From NCBI GenBank assembly GCA_003165855.1, contig PMXH01000307.1, positions 1 to 8,329 of the forward strand: a stretch of 8,329 nt of DNA, written 5' to 3'. This DNA is from Acidobacteriaceae bacterium. GTDB taxonomy: Bacteria; Acidobacteriota; Terriglobia; Terriglobales; Acidobacteriaceae. Below are positions 1 through 6,116 of the stretch, in pieces; positions within the stretch are counted from its first letter, which is position 1, and each line of letters opens with the position of its first letter. The notes under the pieces were generated by a model, which saw nothing but the letters and a program-made list of their open reading frames with translations, did no database searches and was not told the DNA's origin. The position numbers were made by a program, and so were the translations under genes.

Positions 1-24
1 GCCGACATTGTCAGAGAGGCGATA

Positions 25-474
25 TTACGACAGTCCGGCTGGTCGTTGACTTGGCATCCGATTGCCGACCACGAAGCGCCGAACGCAGAGGTAGCAAGCA
101 AGAGTGACGGCAAGTAATGTAACAACCGGCCATGTGCGCCAATGGAGTCCAAGTTCTGGTCGGACCTTGAACTCGTGGCCGCGTGCAAATATCTGTGCGA
201 ATGGGGCCGGAGCAATAGAGAAGGCGCAAAGCGGCACACAGAGCAAGGATGAGACAAGTCCAATTGCGGCAGCAATTCTCGGGAACAAAAATGTCAAAAC
301 AATGGCGATGATGAAGAGAAGAATTCCGTTGTCGGCCATCGAGAGTAGCGGTCCAGTGAGCCATCCGCCGCTAAATTCCGTACTATCTAAGCCCCACGTG
401 AGTTGAAGTGTGAGACAGACGCAGAGTAAAAAGCTGCCAGCCTGAGCTACCTGTCTAGCATCGGGTCTCTTCAC
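25..474 (-). CDS. Small multi-pass membrane protein of unknown function
   Basis: A 149-residue protein that I do not recognise. It is strongly hydrophobic: residues about 10-28, 49-65, 68-90 and 113-131 can form membrane helices, so three or four spans in the cytoplasmic membrane are likely. A short polar loop (HEFKVRPELGLHWRTW, about 100-115) precedes the last span, and the C-terminus is basic (RRFVVGNR). The GTG start at 474 is preferred because a GGAGGG ribosome site lies 8 bases upstream on the minus strand; the next Met is residue 46, inside the hydrophobic core. The gene runs divergently from the repeat protein that starts at 904. No catalytic or binding motif is visible, and transporter accessory, sensor or stress membrane protein are all possible. 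Coding status is supported by the ribosome site and the hydrophobic periodicity rather than by any recognised family. Confidence 0.6.
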   Translation of the reverse strand: MKRPDARQVAQAGSFLLCVCLTLQLTWGLDSTEFSGGWLTGPLLSMADNGILLFIIAIVLTFLFPRIAAAIGLVSSLLCVPLCAFSIAPAPFAQIFARGHEFKVRPELGLHWRTWPVVTLLAVTLACYLCVRRFVVGNRMPSQRPAGLS

Positions 475-731
475 AATTAAGTCCCTCCGCTGTACGCATT
501 CTTGCAGTCCAGCCTGCTCTTTACAAGGTAACTTCTGTTAACAGGCGTGGGTGTTGAAACACTCAATCACCAGAAAATGCCGAAAAAACTTTGCATTAGG
601 AAGCCCTACAAACGACGTTCTCAGTTTTCCTAGACATTTTCTATCCCTCCAATTTGGCGGTTTGGGACGGAAAGGGAGTTTTTCGACAGCCACAAGGCCT
701 TCACACTCATTGGGAATTGGCTGACTAGGCC
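475..731. other. Non-coding stretch, no gene seen
   Basis: This is the left part of the intergenic region between two divergent genes. It is clearly less GC-rich than its surroundings and has no ORF with a credible ribosome site on either strand. The long minus-strand open frame crossing it belongs to the antisense of the repeat gene at 904-2166 and is not believable. I see no recognisable RNA gene or terminator here. Confidence 0.5.
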
Positions 732-780
732 AAGGTTGCACCTTCGTCCTCCCTGGTCCACGACCTGCAACTATTTGCAG
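732..780. promoter_or_regulatory. Two inverted repeats just upstream of the -35 box (candidate operator)
   Basis: Two perfect short palindromes lie in tandem. AAGGT-tgc-ACCTT occupies 732-744, and CTGCAA-ctat-TTGCAG occupies 765-780. The second ends one base before the -35 hexamer at 782. Both contain the core TTGCA. Their placement suits a transcription-factor site acting at the promoter of the gene at 904. No regulator gene is adjacent, so the binding protein is unknown and the operator role is inferred from position only. Confidence 0.4.
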
Positions 781-781
781 C

Positions 782-810
782 TTGACAGGGCAACAACCAC
801 CCAGCATAAT
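782..810 (+). promoter_or_regulatory. Sigma70-type promoter for the GloVer repeat gene
   Basis: A perfect -35 hexamer TTGACA (782-787) is followed by a 17-base spacer and CATAAT (805-810, five of six matches to the -10 consensus). Transcription would begin near 817, leaving an untranslated leader of about 87 bases before the GTG at 904. The promoter lies inside any reading that starts upstream at 736, which argues against that longer start. Confidence 0.65.
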
Positions 811-892
811 CCGACTCGCGTTTTTTGGGCCCACCGGCGATCTACTCTTTTCGCAGTTGCCTGGAATCTGATTTGCAGCCGTCTTTTGTTCG

Positions 893-899
893 AGGAGGA
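893..899 (+). promoter_or_regulatory. Ribosome binding site that sets the start at GTG 904
   Basis: AGGAGGA at 893-899 is close to the ideal anti-16S complement and sits 4 bases before GTG 904. The in-frame ATG at 916 is too far away (16 bases), and upstream in-frame starts have no such site. The choice also gives a well-formed signal peptide. Confidence 0.75.
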
Positions 900-903
900 C
901 TAC

Positions 904-2166
904 GTGCGACTCAAAATGCTTTCCATCGGACTGACCGCGGCTCTGGCGATCTTCTACGCAACCGTGTTCGTCCCCAGTGCCAGTGCGGCCACGGAGAGGG
1001 TGCTGCACAGCTTCAACACCACCGGCAGCAACGGGGAGGTCCCCTATTCCAGCCTGATCTTCGACACCGCCGGCAATCTCTACGGCACCACTCAAGGCGG
1101 CGGCGATGGCAACGAGGGCACGGTATTCGAGTTGATGCCCAGAACCGGCGGCGGCTGGACCGAGAAGGTGCTCCATCGCTTCCAGGGCAATGGCACCGAC
1201 GGCGTAGTTCCCTACAGCAACGTGATCTTCGACACCGCCGGCAATCTCTACGGTACGACGACCGCAGGCGGCGCTTTTGGCTACGGAACGGTGTACGAGT
1301 TGATTCCCCAAGCCGGCGGAACCTGGGTGGAGAAGATTCTTCACAGCTTCGATCCCAACACTGGCACTGACGGCTACACTCCCTACGCCGGCCTGATCCT
1401 CGACGCCGCCGGCAATCTCTATGGCACCACCACCTCGGGCGGCACTAACTTCCACTTCGGAACCGTGTTCGAGTTGAAGCGCAACGCGGGCGGGGGCTGG
1501 ACGGAGAAGATTCTGCATGACTTCAACGAGAATGGCGCCGACGGCTTTGTTCCCTATGCCGGCCTCGTCTTCGACACTGCCGGCAATCTCTATGGCACCA
1601 CGCTGCAAGGCGGTACTGCCCAGGGCGGCAATTCTTCCATCGGCACCGTCTTCGAGTTGAAACACGGCGCGGGCGGCGCCTGGACCGAGAAGGTGTTGCA
1701 TAGCTTTCTCGTAAACGGCATCGACGGCAACAACGTCGACGGCGGAGTCATCCTCGACGCCTCCGGCAATCTCTACGGCACCACGTTTTTTGGCGGCTCG
1801 AATAACAACGGTACGGCATTCGAGTTGACGCCCGGAGCGGGCGGCGTCTGGACCGAGACCCTGCTGCACAACTTCGCCAACAACGGCACCGACGGATGGG
1901 GTCCCAACGCTGGCTTGGTATTCGACGCTGGCAATCTCTACGGCACGACCACTCATGGCGGCGCAAACGGCGTCGGCACAGTCTTCGAATTGACGCCCTC
2001 CGCGGGCACTTGGACCGAGAGCCTGCCATGCATCTTCAGCAGCACCGGCACCGACGGCGAAGAGCCCTACGCAGGTCTGATCCTCGATACCATCGGCAAT
2101 CTCTACGGTACAACCGGCGGCGGCGGCGCTTTTGGAGGAGGAACGGTGTTCGAGATCAAACCCTAA
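904..2166 (+). CDS. Secreted GloVer tandem-repeat protein (seven repeats)
   Basis: A 420-residue exported protein. Residues 1-28 form a signal peptide: basic VRLK start, hydrophobic core to about 24, and a cleavage site after Ala26-Ser27-Ala28. The mature part is seven tandem copies of a 55-61 residue unit following the pattern LHSF-x-GTDG-x-PYAGLI-D-AGNLYGTT-x-GG-x-GTVFEL-x-GG-WTE. This matches the Gloeo_Verruco (GloVer, TIGR03803-type) repeat common in Acidobacteria and Verrucomicrobia. The NLYGTT blocks are encoded near 1075, 1243, 1414, 1585, 1768, 1933 and 2098. The protein stops directly after repeat seven (GTVFEIKP), with no membrane anchor or sorting tail, so release or non-covalent retention outside the cell is expected. 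Repeat six lacks one residue before GNLYGTT, and repeat seven begins LPCIF in place of LHSF. Seven repeats of this size suggest a beta-propeller, but that is inference. The molecular function of the family is unknown. A promoter at 782-810 and a ribosome site at 893-899 support the start. Confidence 0.88.
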   Translation: MRLKMLSIGLTAALAIFYATVFVPSASAATERVLHSFNTTGSNGEVPYSSLIFDTAGNLYGTTQGGGDGNEGTVFELMPRTGGGWTEKVLHRFQGNGTDGVVPYSNVIFDTAGNLYGTTTAGGAFGYGTVYELIPQAGGTWVEKILHSFDPNTGTDGYTPYAGLILDAAGNLYGTTTSGGTNFHFGTVFELKRNAGGGWTEKILHDFNENGADGFVPYAGLVFDTAGNLYGTTLQGGTAQGGNSSIGTVFELKHGAGGAWTEKVLHSFLVNGIDGNNVDGGVILDASGNLYGTTFFGGSNNNGTAFELTPGAGGVWTETLLHNFANNGTDGWGPNAGLVFDAGNLYGTTTHGGANGVGTVFELTPSAGTWTESLPCIFSSTGTDGEEPYAGLILDTIGNLYGTTGGGGAFGGGTVFEIKP

Positions 2167-2638
2167 GTGTTTCTGCCCCGCTCCCGCCTCCCAGATGTTT
2201 GTCATTCCGATGCGGCACAGAAGCGTAAATACGGGCTGATCGCGTAAACATGGCCGGCCACTTGTTCGTTGGGCTAGAATGTGCGAGTTCACGGTGCGAT
2301 CTGCGGTGCTCAAGACAATCCAAAGCCCCTCAATCCGTTTCTCGGTGTTCCCGCCGAGATCACTGCCTACGGCTATGAAACCGAACCCGATACGCCTCTC
2401 ATCGTGCCCCCGGCATCGTCGGATGACGCTGATCCCAATACGGGGCAAGGAGATCACAGCCTCGGCGAGGCTTCCGTTAGTGGCCCCTCCCTTGGGATGC
2501 TCGCGTTGGGCGCTGGTTGAATGGCGCTGTGGCGGCACTAGTCGCACGCGGGAAATAATCACTACTATTCAGTCCGAAAACCCTAAGGAAGAGCAAGGTT
2601 GACGTTATCAGGCGGCCATTACACTCATTGACCCGAGT
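2167..2638. other. Intergenic region between convergent genes, no intact gene
   Basis: This stretch separates the ends of two convergent genes. No hairpin followed by a T run, the mark of an intrinsic terminator, is visible behind either gene. A perfect 10-base palindrome TGGCCGGCCA lies at 2251-2260. The middle part carries the decayed coding fragment listed separately; 2542-2638 holds nothing I recognise. Confidence 0.5.
2281..2541 (+). pseudogene. Decayed C-terminal end of an exported protein (possible)
   Basis: The frame starting at GTG 2281 is rich in Pro, Asp, Thr and Gly and reaches a hydrophobic GPSLGMLALGAG stretch, where a TGA (2518-2520) interrupts it. The same frame continues as MALWRH to a TAG at 2539-2541. 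Read through the TGA, the end has the form LGMLALGAG-x-MALWRH. From memory this resembles the short Gly/Leu segment ending in W-R-R found at the C-terminus of many acidobacterial exported proteins, and more loosely a PEP-CTERM-type sorting tail. There is no ribosome site at 2281, and an in-frame TAG lies just upstream at 2275-2277. The fragment is therefore more likely a relic of a longer gene than a working small gene. The alternative is chance coding-like sequence, or a small gene of 79 codons. Confidence 0.3.
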
Positions 2639-3547
2639 TTACCGTCCATCGAGCAGACGATTGGAGATCGGCGCATACGCGTCAATCCTGCGGTCGCGGA
2701 GGAAGGGCCAGTTGCGGCGGATGTCTTCGAGGGCTTTCAGGTCGACGTCGCCGATCAGGATTTCTTCGCGGTCGTGCGAGGCTTCCGCGAGGACGCGGCC
2801 GAAGGGATCGCAGAAGAACGATGCGCCCCAGAACTCCAGTCCGTGGCCGGGAGCGGACTTGCCGTGGACGTTGCCGGTTTCGAAACCGACTCGATTGACC
2901 ACCGCTACGTAGACCCCGTTGGCGATGGCGTGGGCGCGCTGAATGGTGCGCCAGGCGTCGTGCTGAGCGATGCCGAACTCGGCTTTCTCCGAAGGATGCC
3001 AGCCAATGGCGGTGGGGTAGAAAAGCACGGTCGCGCCTTGCAGAGCGGTGAGGCGTGCGCCCTCGGGGAACCATTGGTCCCAGCAGACGAGCGTGCCGAG
3101 GCGTCCGGCGGTTGTGTCGAGGGCGCGGAAGCCGAGATCGCCGGGCGTGAAGTAAAACTTTTCGTAGTAGAGAGGATCGTCGGGGATGTGCATCTTGCGG
3201 TAGAGGCCGCGCAGGGAGCCGTCGGAATCGAAAATGGCGGCGGTGTTGTGGTAGACGCCGGGGGCGCGCTTCTCGAATAGCGACGCGATCAGGACCACGC
3301 CGTGCTGGCGGGCGGCGGCGGCTAGCTTTTCACTGGTGGCGCCGGGAATGGGTTCGGCTAGATCGAAGAGGGAGTGATCCTCGCGCTGGCAGAAGTATTG
3401 GGTCTGAAACAGTTCGGGGAGGCAGACGACTTGCGCGCCGCGTCCGGCGGCGTCGGCCACGCGTTCTAGAGCCTTCGCTAGATTTTGTTCGGGCTCCGGG
3501 CCGCAGGACATCTGCACCAGGGCTACGCGGAATTTATCAGGGGGCAC
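2639..3547 (-). CDS. aguB: N-carbamoylputrescine amidase-type carbon-nitrogen hydrolase
   Basis: A 302-residue cytoplasmic enzyme of the nitrilase superfamily. The family's catalytic triad is visible: Glu45 in VCLPELF, Lys118 in YRKMHIPD and Cys155 in LVCWDQWFPE. The stretches YHNTAAIFDSDGSLRGLYRKMHI, YYEKFYFTPGD and WHPSEK are typical of the N-carbamoylputrescine amidase branch, which hydrolyses N-carbamoylputrescine to putrescine, CO2 and ammonia in the arginine-agmatine route. Length is normal for the family (about 290-300). The GTG start at 3547 has GAGGA about 10 bases upstream and yields the conserved FRVALVQMSC beginning. The usual partner, agmatine deiminase (aguA), is not in this window, and the gene stands alone between intergenic repeats. 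A beta-ureidopropionase-like amidase with another carbamoyl substrate is the main alternative. Confidence 0.9.
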   Translation of the reverse strand: MPPDKFRVALVQMSCGPEPEQNLAKALERVADAAGRGAQVVCLPELFQTQYFCQREDHSLFDLAEPIPGATSEKLAAAARQHGVVLIASLFEKRAPGVYHNTAAIFDSDGSLRGLYRKMHIPDDPLYYEKFYFTPGDLGFRALDTTAGRLGTLVCWDQWFPEGARLTALQGATVLFYPTAIGWHPSEKAEFGIAQHDAWRTIQRAHAIANGVYVAVVNRVGFETGNVHGKSAPGHGLEFWGASFFCDPFGRVLAEASHDREEILIGDVDLKALEDIRRNWPFLRDRRIDAYAPISNRLLDGR

Positions 3548-3567
3548 GCGTGGGGTCCTCGACGATC

Positions 3568-3576
3568 AATATAGCA
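3568..3576 (-). promoter_or_regulatory. Candidate extended -10 promoter for the amidase gene
   Basis: On the minus strand TGCTATATT gives an extended -10 element (TG-n-TATATT, one mismatch from TATAAT). It ends 20 bases before the GTG start at 3547. No good -35 hexamer is present at the expected spacing, which is acceptable for extended -10 promoters. Support is from motif match only. Confidence 0.35.
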
Positions 3577-3587
3577 TTTGGTGCTGG

Positions 3588-3615
3588 TCGTTAGTCGTTG
3601 GTCGTTGGCCGTTGG
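3588..3615 (+). repeat. 7-bp tandem repeat, four units
   Basis: Four consecutive heptamers read TCGTTAG, TCGTTGG, TCGTTGG and CCGTTGG. The array lies just upstream of the amidase promoter region and has no coding meaning. It may vary in copy number between strains. Confidence 0.7.
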
Positions 3616-3690
3616 CCAAAGACGATGGGGCGGATGCAGGGAGGTCTGGGGCCGTCTGGTTGGGCTTGCGCGACGGGCCGGGGGAGCGGG

Positions 3691-3772
3691 AGATCCTTCG
3701 CTCCGGCTGAAAAGCGCCTGCGCTCAGGATGACAAAACGACGCTTGAAAAGCGGCTACGCTCAGGATGACAA
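3691..3772 (-). repeat. Intergenic repeat of the TGTCATCCTGAGC family, two tandem copies
   Basis: Two 27-base copies at 3709-3735 and 3746-3772 match at 25 of 27 positions with a 37-base period. On the minus strand each begins TTGTCATCCTGAGCG, runs to a CGCTTTTC end, and the pair finishes in GGAGCGAAGGATCT. The related element at 4870-4912 shares the TGTCAT-C-GA and GCGAGGA ends. Sequences of this type are scattered through intergenic regions of many soil-bacterial genomes; origin and mobility are unknown. The element begins 15 bases past the stop of the HEAT-repeat gene and could form RNA structure in its 3' end. Confidence 0.65.
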
Positions 3773-3786
3773 CGAGGGGGAGATTT

Positions 3787-4842
3787 TCATCGCGCCGGAA
3801 ACAACTTTTGGAAGGCGCGGGAGAGGCGCGGGTTGCCGGATACCAATTTTTCCAAGCGCTTGGTGATTTCCTGGGAGGGTGCGGAGCGGAGGATGGCTTC
3901 TATTGCGGCTTCTGCTTGCAGGGATTCGGCGCGGACTTGATCCAGCAGAAATTCTACGGCGGCATCTTGGCGGGTTAGGGCGATGGCGGAGAGCAGTACT
4001 GAGCAGAACCATGGGTCGGACTCTTCGGCGAAGTGATCGCGCAGGACTTCGAAGGCTTGCGCGGAGTGCGTGCCCGCGATGGCCAGGGCGGCTTCGGCGG
4101 CGGGATCGTCGGAATCCGATAGGAAGCGGGCGATCCAGGGGATCGACTTGGGGCCTTCGATGCGGAGGATGCCGCTGTAGCAGGCGCCGAGGACTTCGGG
4201 CTCTTCTTCGGGCGGTTGGCCCGGCTTTCTGGATTTTAGATTGGAATCGAGAATCGCTCTTAGACGGAGCAGGAGCGCGGCGGAGGGTGAGCCGACTTGC
4301 TCGATGGCACGAACGACCTCGGCACGAACGGCTTTATCTTTGTCTCCGAGCAACTCGATGAGATGAGAGAGCAAATCAGCATCGAGCAGGCTGCGGCACT
4401 GTACTAACGCCAGAGCGCAGGTGGCGCGGAGGGTTCCGGCGGAGTCGGAAGCGCCTCCGTAGGAGGGTTCGAGTTGGAGGTGGTGCATGCCTTGGAGGAA
4501 GACGGCGGCGTCTTGATGTTCGAAGGCGGCCAGGGTGCGGCTGATGGCGTTCTTGGCCCAGCATTGCGGGTCGGTCTTGACCGGATCTTCTTTGTCTGAG
4601 CGGAGCATGAAGCGGTCGAAGGCGGTTAGCAGTTCGGGGATGAGTTGAGTTAGTTGGAAGTGGCGGATGAGGTCGGCGGCTTTGGCTGCGACAAAGTTGT
4701 TGCGGTTGGCCAGGGCTTTGCGGAGCGGGTCGATGGCCGCTTCGGGCGGTTGCTGGCGAAGGGCGTCGAGAGCAGCTAGTTGGTCTTCGAACTTGCGCTT
4801 GCCGGGCATGGGGAGAGTGTAACGCGTGGAAGAGGACGACAT
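3787..4842 (-). CDS. HEAT-repeat scaffold protein
   Basis: A 351-residue, almost wholly alpha-helical protein without signal peptide or membrane segment. Helix pairs typical of HEAT/PBS-lyase-like repeats run along its length. The clearest is at about 153-184 (ending DKDKAVRAEVVRAIEQVG), with others near 30-60, 98-122, 240-262 and 290-320. Such solenoids bind other proteins; no catalytic motif is visible, and the partner is unknown. A Glu-rich linker (GQPPEEEPE, about 208-216) divides the solenoid. The start is uncertain: ATG 4842 and ATG 4809 are both possible, neither has a good ribosome site, and a TTG at 4869 would reach into an intergenic repeat. The conserved-looking sequence begins at GKRKFEDQLAAL, so 4809 is a serious alternative. 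The gene lies 97 bases behind the OsmC-family gene on the same strand and could be read with it, but a repeat sits in the gap. Confidence 0.75.
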   Translation of the reverse strand: MSSSSTRYTLPMPGKRKFEDQLAALDALRQQPPEAAIDPLRKALANRNNFVAAKAADLIRHFQLTQLIPELLTAFDRFMLRSDKEDPVKTDPQCWAKNAISRTLAAFEHQDAAVFLQGMHHLQLEPSYGGASDSAGTLRATCALALVQCRSLLDADLLSHLIELLGDKDKAVRAEVVRAIEQVGSPSAALLLRLRAILDSNLKSRKPGQPPEEEPEVLGACYSGILRIEGPKSIPWIARFLSDSDDPAAEAALAIAGTHSAQAFEVLRDHFAEESDPWFCSVLLSAIALTRQDAAVEFLLDQVRAESLQAEAAIEAILRSAPSQEITKRLEKLVSGNPRLSRAFQKLFPAR

Positions 4843-4869
4843 GAAGCAGCATTGCCACTGCGGAGACAA

Positions 4870-4912
4870 GCAGGTTCCTCGCGCGCTTTCAGCGCACTTC
4901 GGAATGACAGGA
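4870..4912 (-). repeat. Intergenic repeat related to the one at 3691-3772
   Basis: On the minus strand the segment begins TGTCATTCCGAAGTGCGC and ends GCGAGGAACCTGCTT. It has the same ends as the TGTCATCCTGAG element at 3691-3772, with a GCGC-containing central hairpin. It fills the gap between the OsmC-family and HEAT-repeat genes. Confidence 0.55.
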
Positions 4913-4939
4913 ATTTAAGGATTGCCCAGGTATGGGCGA

Positions 4940-5422
4940 TTACGCGGGCGAGACGGTTTCTTTTGTGATGGTGGGTGCAACGTCCACCGGAAAGTTTACG
5001 GAGCGCGCGATGAAACACAGATGATGGGCTTGGTCGTGGAGAGCGTGAGCTTTGGTTTGATCGTCGCTGGGCAAGGCCTTGACCACCGGTCGGAGCGTGA
5101 CTCGCGTGAACTGGGCGGAGCCGTCGCTATTTTCGTCCATCAATCCAAGCGCCGAATCGCGGTAATCGAGAACGGTCACGTGGTTCACGGCGCAGAGATG
5201 CAGGTAGGAGAGCATATGACAAGCGGAAAGGCTGGCGACCAGGAGATCTTCGGGGTTGTAGCGGGAGGGGTCGCCGCGAAAGCTGGGGTCGCTGGACCCG
5301 AGAATCTGAGGCTTGCCCTCGGCGGTGATGGTGTAATCGCGGCTATAGCTGCGGTACGTGTTGGTGCCTTCGCCGGTGTTGCCGGTCCATTCGATACGAA
5401 GCTCATAGTTGTGCTGTTTCAT
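4940..5422 (-). CDS. OsmC/Ohr-family thiol peroxidase-like protein
   Basis: A 160-residue cytoplasmic protein of the OsmC family, whose members reduce organic hydroperoxides with two cysteines. The expected pair is present: Cys68 in LLVASLSACHML, at the start of the central helix, and Cys136 in AHHLCFIARSVNFPV. Glu58 (NPEDLL) lies ten residues before the first cysteine, as the family's catalytic-site Glu does. An extra cysteine at 77 lies further along the helix. The ATG start at 5422 has GGGGGA six bases upstream. An upstream in-frame start at 5452 lies inside the ACT gene and is not needed. Start and ACT stop overlap as ATGA, so translation is coupled to the ACT gene. Substrate (hydroperoxide or another reactive species) cannot be read from the sequence. 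Some OsmC homologues have unknown roles. Confidence 0.9.
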   Translation of the reverse strand: MKQHNYELRIEWTGNTGEGTNTYRSYSRDYTITAEGKPQILGSSDPSFRGDPSRYNPEDLLVASLSACHMLSYLHLCAVNHVTVLDYRDSALGLMDENSDGSAQFTRVTLRPVVKALPSDDQTKAHALHDQAHHLCFIARSVNFPVDVAPTITKETVSPA

Positions 5423-5823
5423 CTGGATCCCCCGGCTTGCTCGCGTGACCACGCTTCGGAGACGGCGCGGCCTTTGGATAAGTCATCGACGACCAGGATC
5501 AACTGGTTCTGGTGATCGCTGTAGAGCACTTCGATGTTGACGCCAGCTTGAGCCATCCGGCGGGTGAGCTTGCCGAGTTGGCCGGACTGGGATTGATTGA
5601 GTTTTTGGATTAGGACCTCTCGCTCGTCCAATACTTGGATGCCAGCGGCTTCCAGCGCGCTTCTTGCGGCGGCGCCATCTTCGAAGAGGAAATGGGCCGC
5701 TCCTTGACCGTTGACGACCCAGGCGCCGCCGCCTTCGATGCTTACTCCGGCGCGACCGAGAGCGTCTCCCATCGCGGCTAGGGAGCCGGGGTGGTGGTCG
5801 AGGGTGATGGTGAGATCTTTCAT
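5419..5823 (-). CDS. Tandem ACT-domain protein (putative small-ligand sensor)
   Basis: A 134-residue protein made of two ACT-like units with no catalytic domain. The first (about 1-68) opens KDLTITLDHHPGSLAAMGDALGRAGVSI, the classic beta-strand, PGSLA turn and helix that bind amino acids or similar ligands. The second (about 76-128, GQLGKLTRRMAQAGVNIEVLYSDHQNQLILVVDD) has the same strand-helix-strand order but a less typical turn. Free-standing ACT proteins usually act as allosteric or regulatory subunits; ligand and partner are unknown. ATG 5823 is chosen because AAAGG lies about 6 bases upstream. The open frame continues upstream to 5934 only through an intergenic repeat that translates to meaningless FLCVLSGPSLRPLR-like sequence. 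The gene is first in an operon with the OsmC-family gene, overlapping it by 4 bases (ATGA). Confidence 0.85.
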   Translation of the reverse strand: MKDLTITLDHHPGSLAAMGDALGRAGVSIEGGGAWVVNGQGAAHFLFEDGAAARSALEAAGIQVLDEREVLIQKLNQSQSGQLGKLTRRMAQAGVNIEVLYSDHQNQLILVVDDLSKGRAVSEAWSREQAGGSR

Positions 5824-5874
5824 GGGTGCCTTTGTTCTGCAAAGTTTACAGGCTGGCTGCTGAAAAGATCTTAA

Positions 5875-5915
5875 CCGCAAAGGACGCAAAGAAGGGCCGC
5901 TAAGGACGCAAAGAA
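5875..5915 (+). repeat. Intergenic CCGC-AAGGACGCAAAGAA direct repeat, two copies
   Basis: Two 19-base copies at 5875-5893 and 5897-5915 match at 18 of 19 positions with a 22-base period, followed by a purine-rich GAGAAGAGGGG tail. The pattern belongs to a widespread class of intergenic repeats rich in GGACGCAAAG. It sits upstream of the ACT gene and creates a false N-terminal extension of it. Confidence 0.65.
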
Positions 5916-5954
5916 ACGAGAAGAGGGGACGCACAGGGGCCCGATGAACCTAAG

Positions 5955-6000
5955 CCGATGAACCTGGGCCACCGGACAGCCGAGGGCGGCTGTCCCCGCA
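5955..6000 (+). repeat. REP-like hairpin repeat, left copy
   Basis: This 46-base element matches the copy at 7303-7348 at 41 of 46 positions in the same orientation. It holds a perfect 8-base stem, GGACAGCC at 5974-5981 and GGCTGTCC at 5988-5995, with a 6-base loop. A partial extra copy of its head (CCGATGAACC) lies at 5941-5950. It occupies the divergent intergenic region between the ACT and DHS-like genes. Confidence 0.75.
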
Positions 6001-6104
6001 TGGGTCTTAATGGCGCCTGACCGGGGCGGCTCTTTCGGGGGCGCGTGGCATGGTCTCACATTCATCCTGTAAAGTAGTTGGTCGGAAGATTTGGATTCGA
6101 GTTT

Positions 6105-6110
6105 GGAGGA
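6105..6110 (+). promoter_or_regulatory. Ribosome binding site that sets the start at TTG 6117
   Basis: GGAGGA at 6105-6110 lies 6 bases before TTG 6117, ideal spacing. The more upstream TTG at 6078 has no such site, so the DHS-like protein is read from 6117. Confidence 0.75.
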
Positions 6111-6116
6111 GTCATC

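Noticed and set aside
736..903. N-terminal extension of the GloVer gene from an upstream start at 736
   Set aside because: The promoter (782-810) lies inside it, and the extension would bury the signal peptide in the middle of the protein.
538..2562. A 674-codon open frame on the minus strand with repeated ...EIAGGVEDQAGVG... units
   Set aside because: It is the exact antisense of the GloVer repeat gene; its repeats mirror the sense repeats. The sense frame has a promoter, a ribosome site, a signal peptide and a known repeat family.
2279..2602. A 107-codon plus-strand frame overlapping the decayed fragment
   Set aside because: Ser/Arg/Pro-rich composition with no ribosome site or domain; the adjacent frame at 2281 looks more protein-like.
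3588..3615. Short tandem array as a CRISPR
   Set aside because: Units are 7 bases with no spacers; no cas gene is in the window.
5824..5934. N-terminal extension of the ACT protein
   Set aside because: It translates an intergenic repeat into FLCVLSGPSLRPLR-like sequence, a known artefact of that repeat class.
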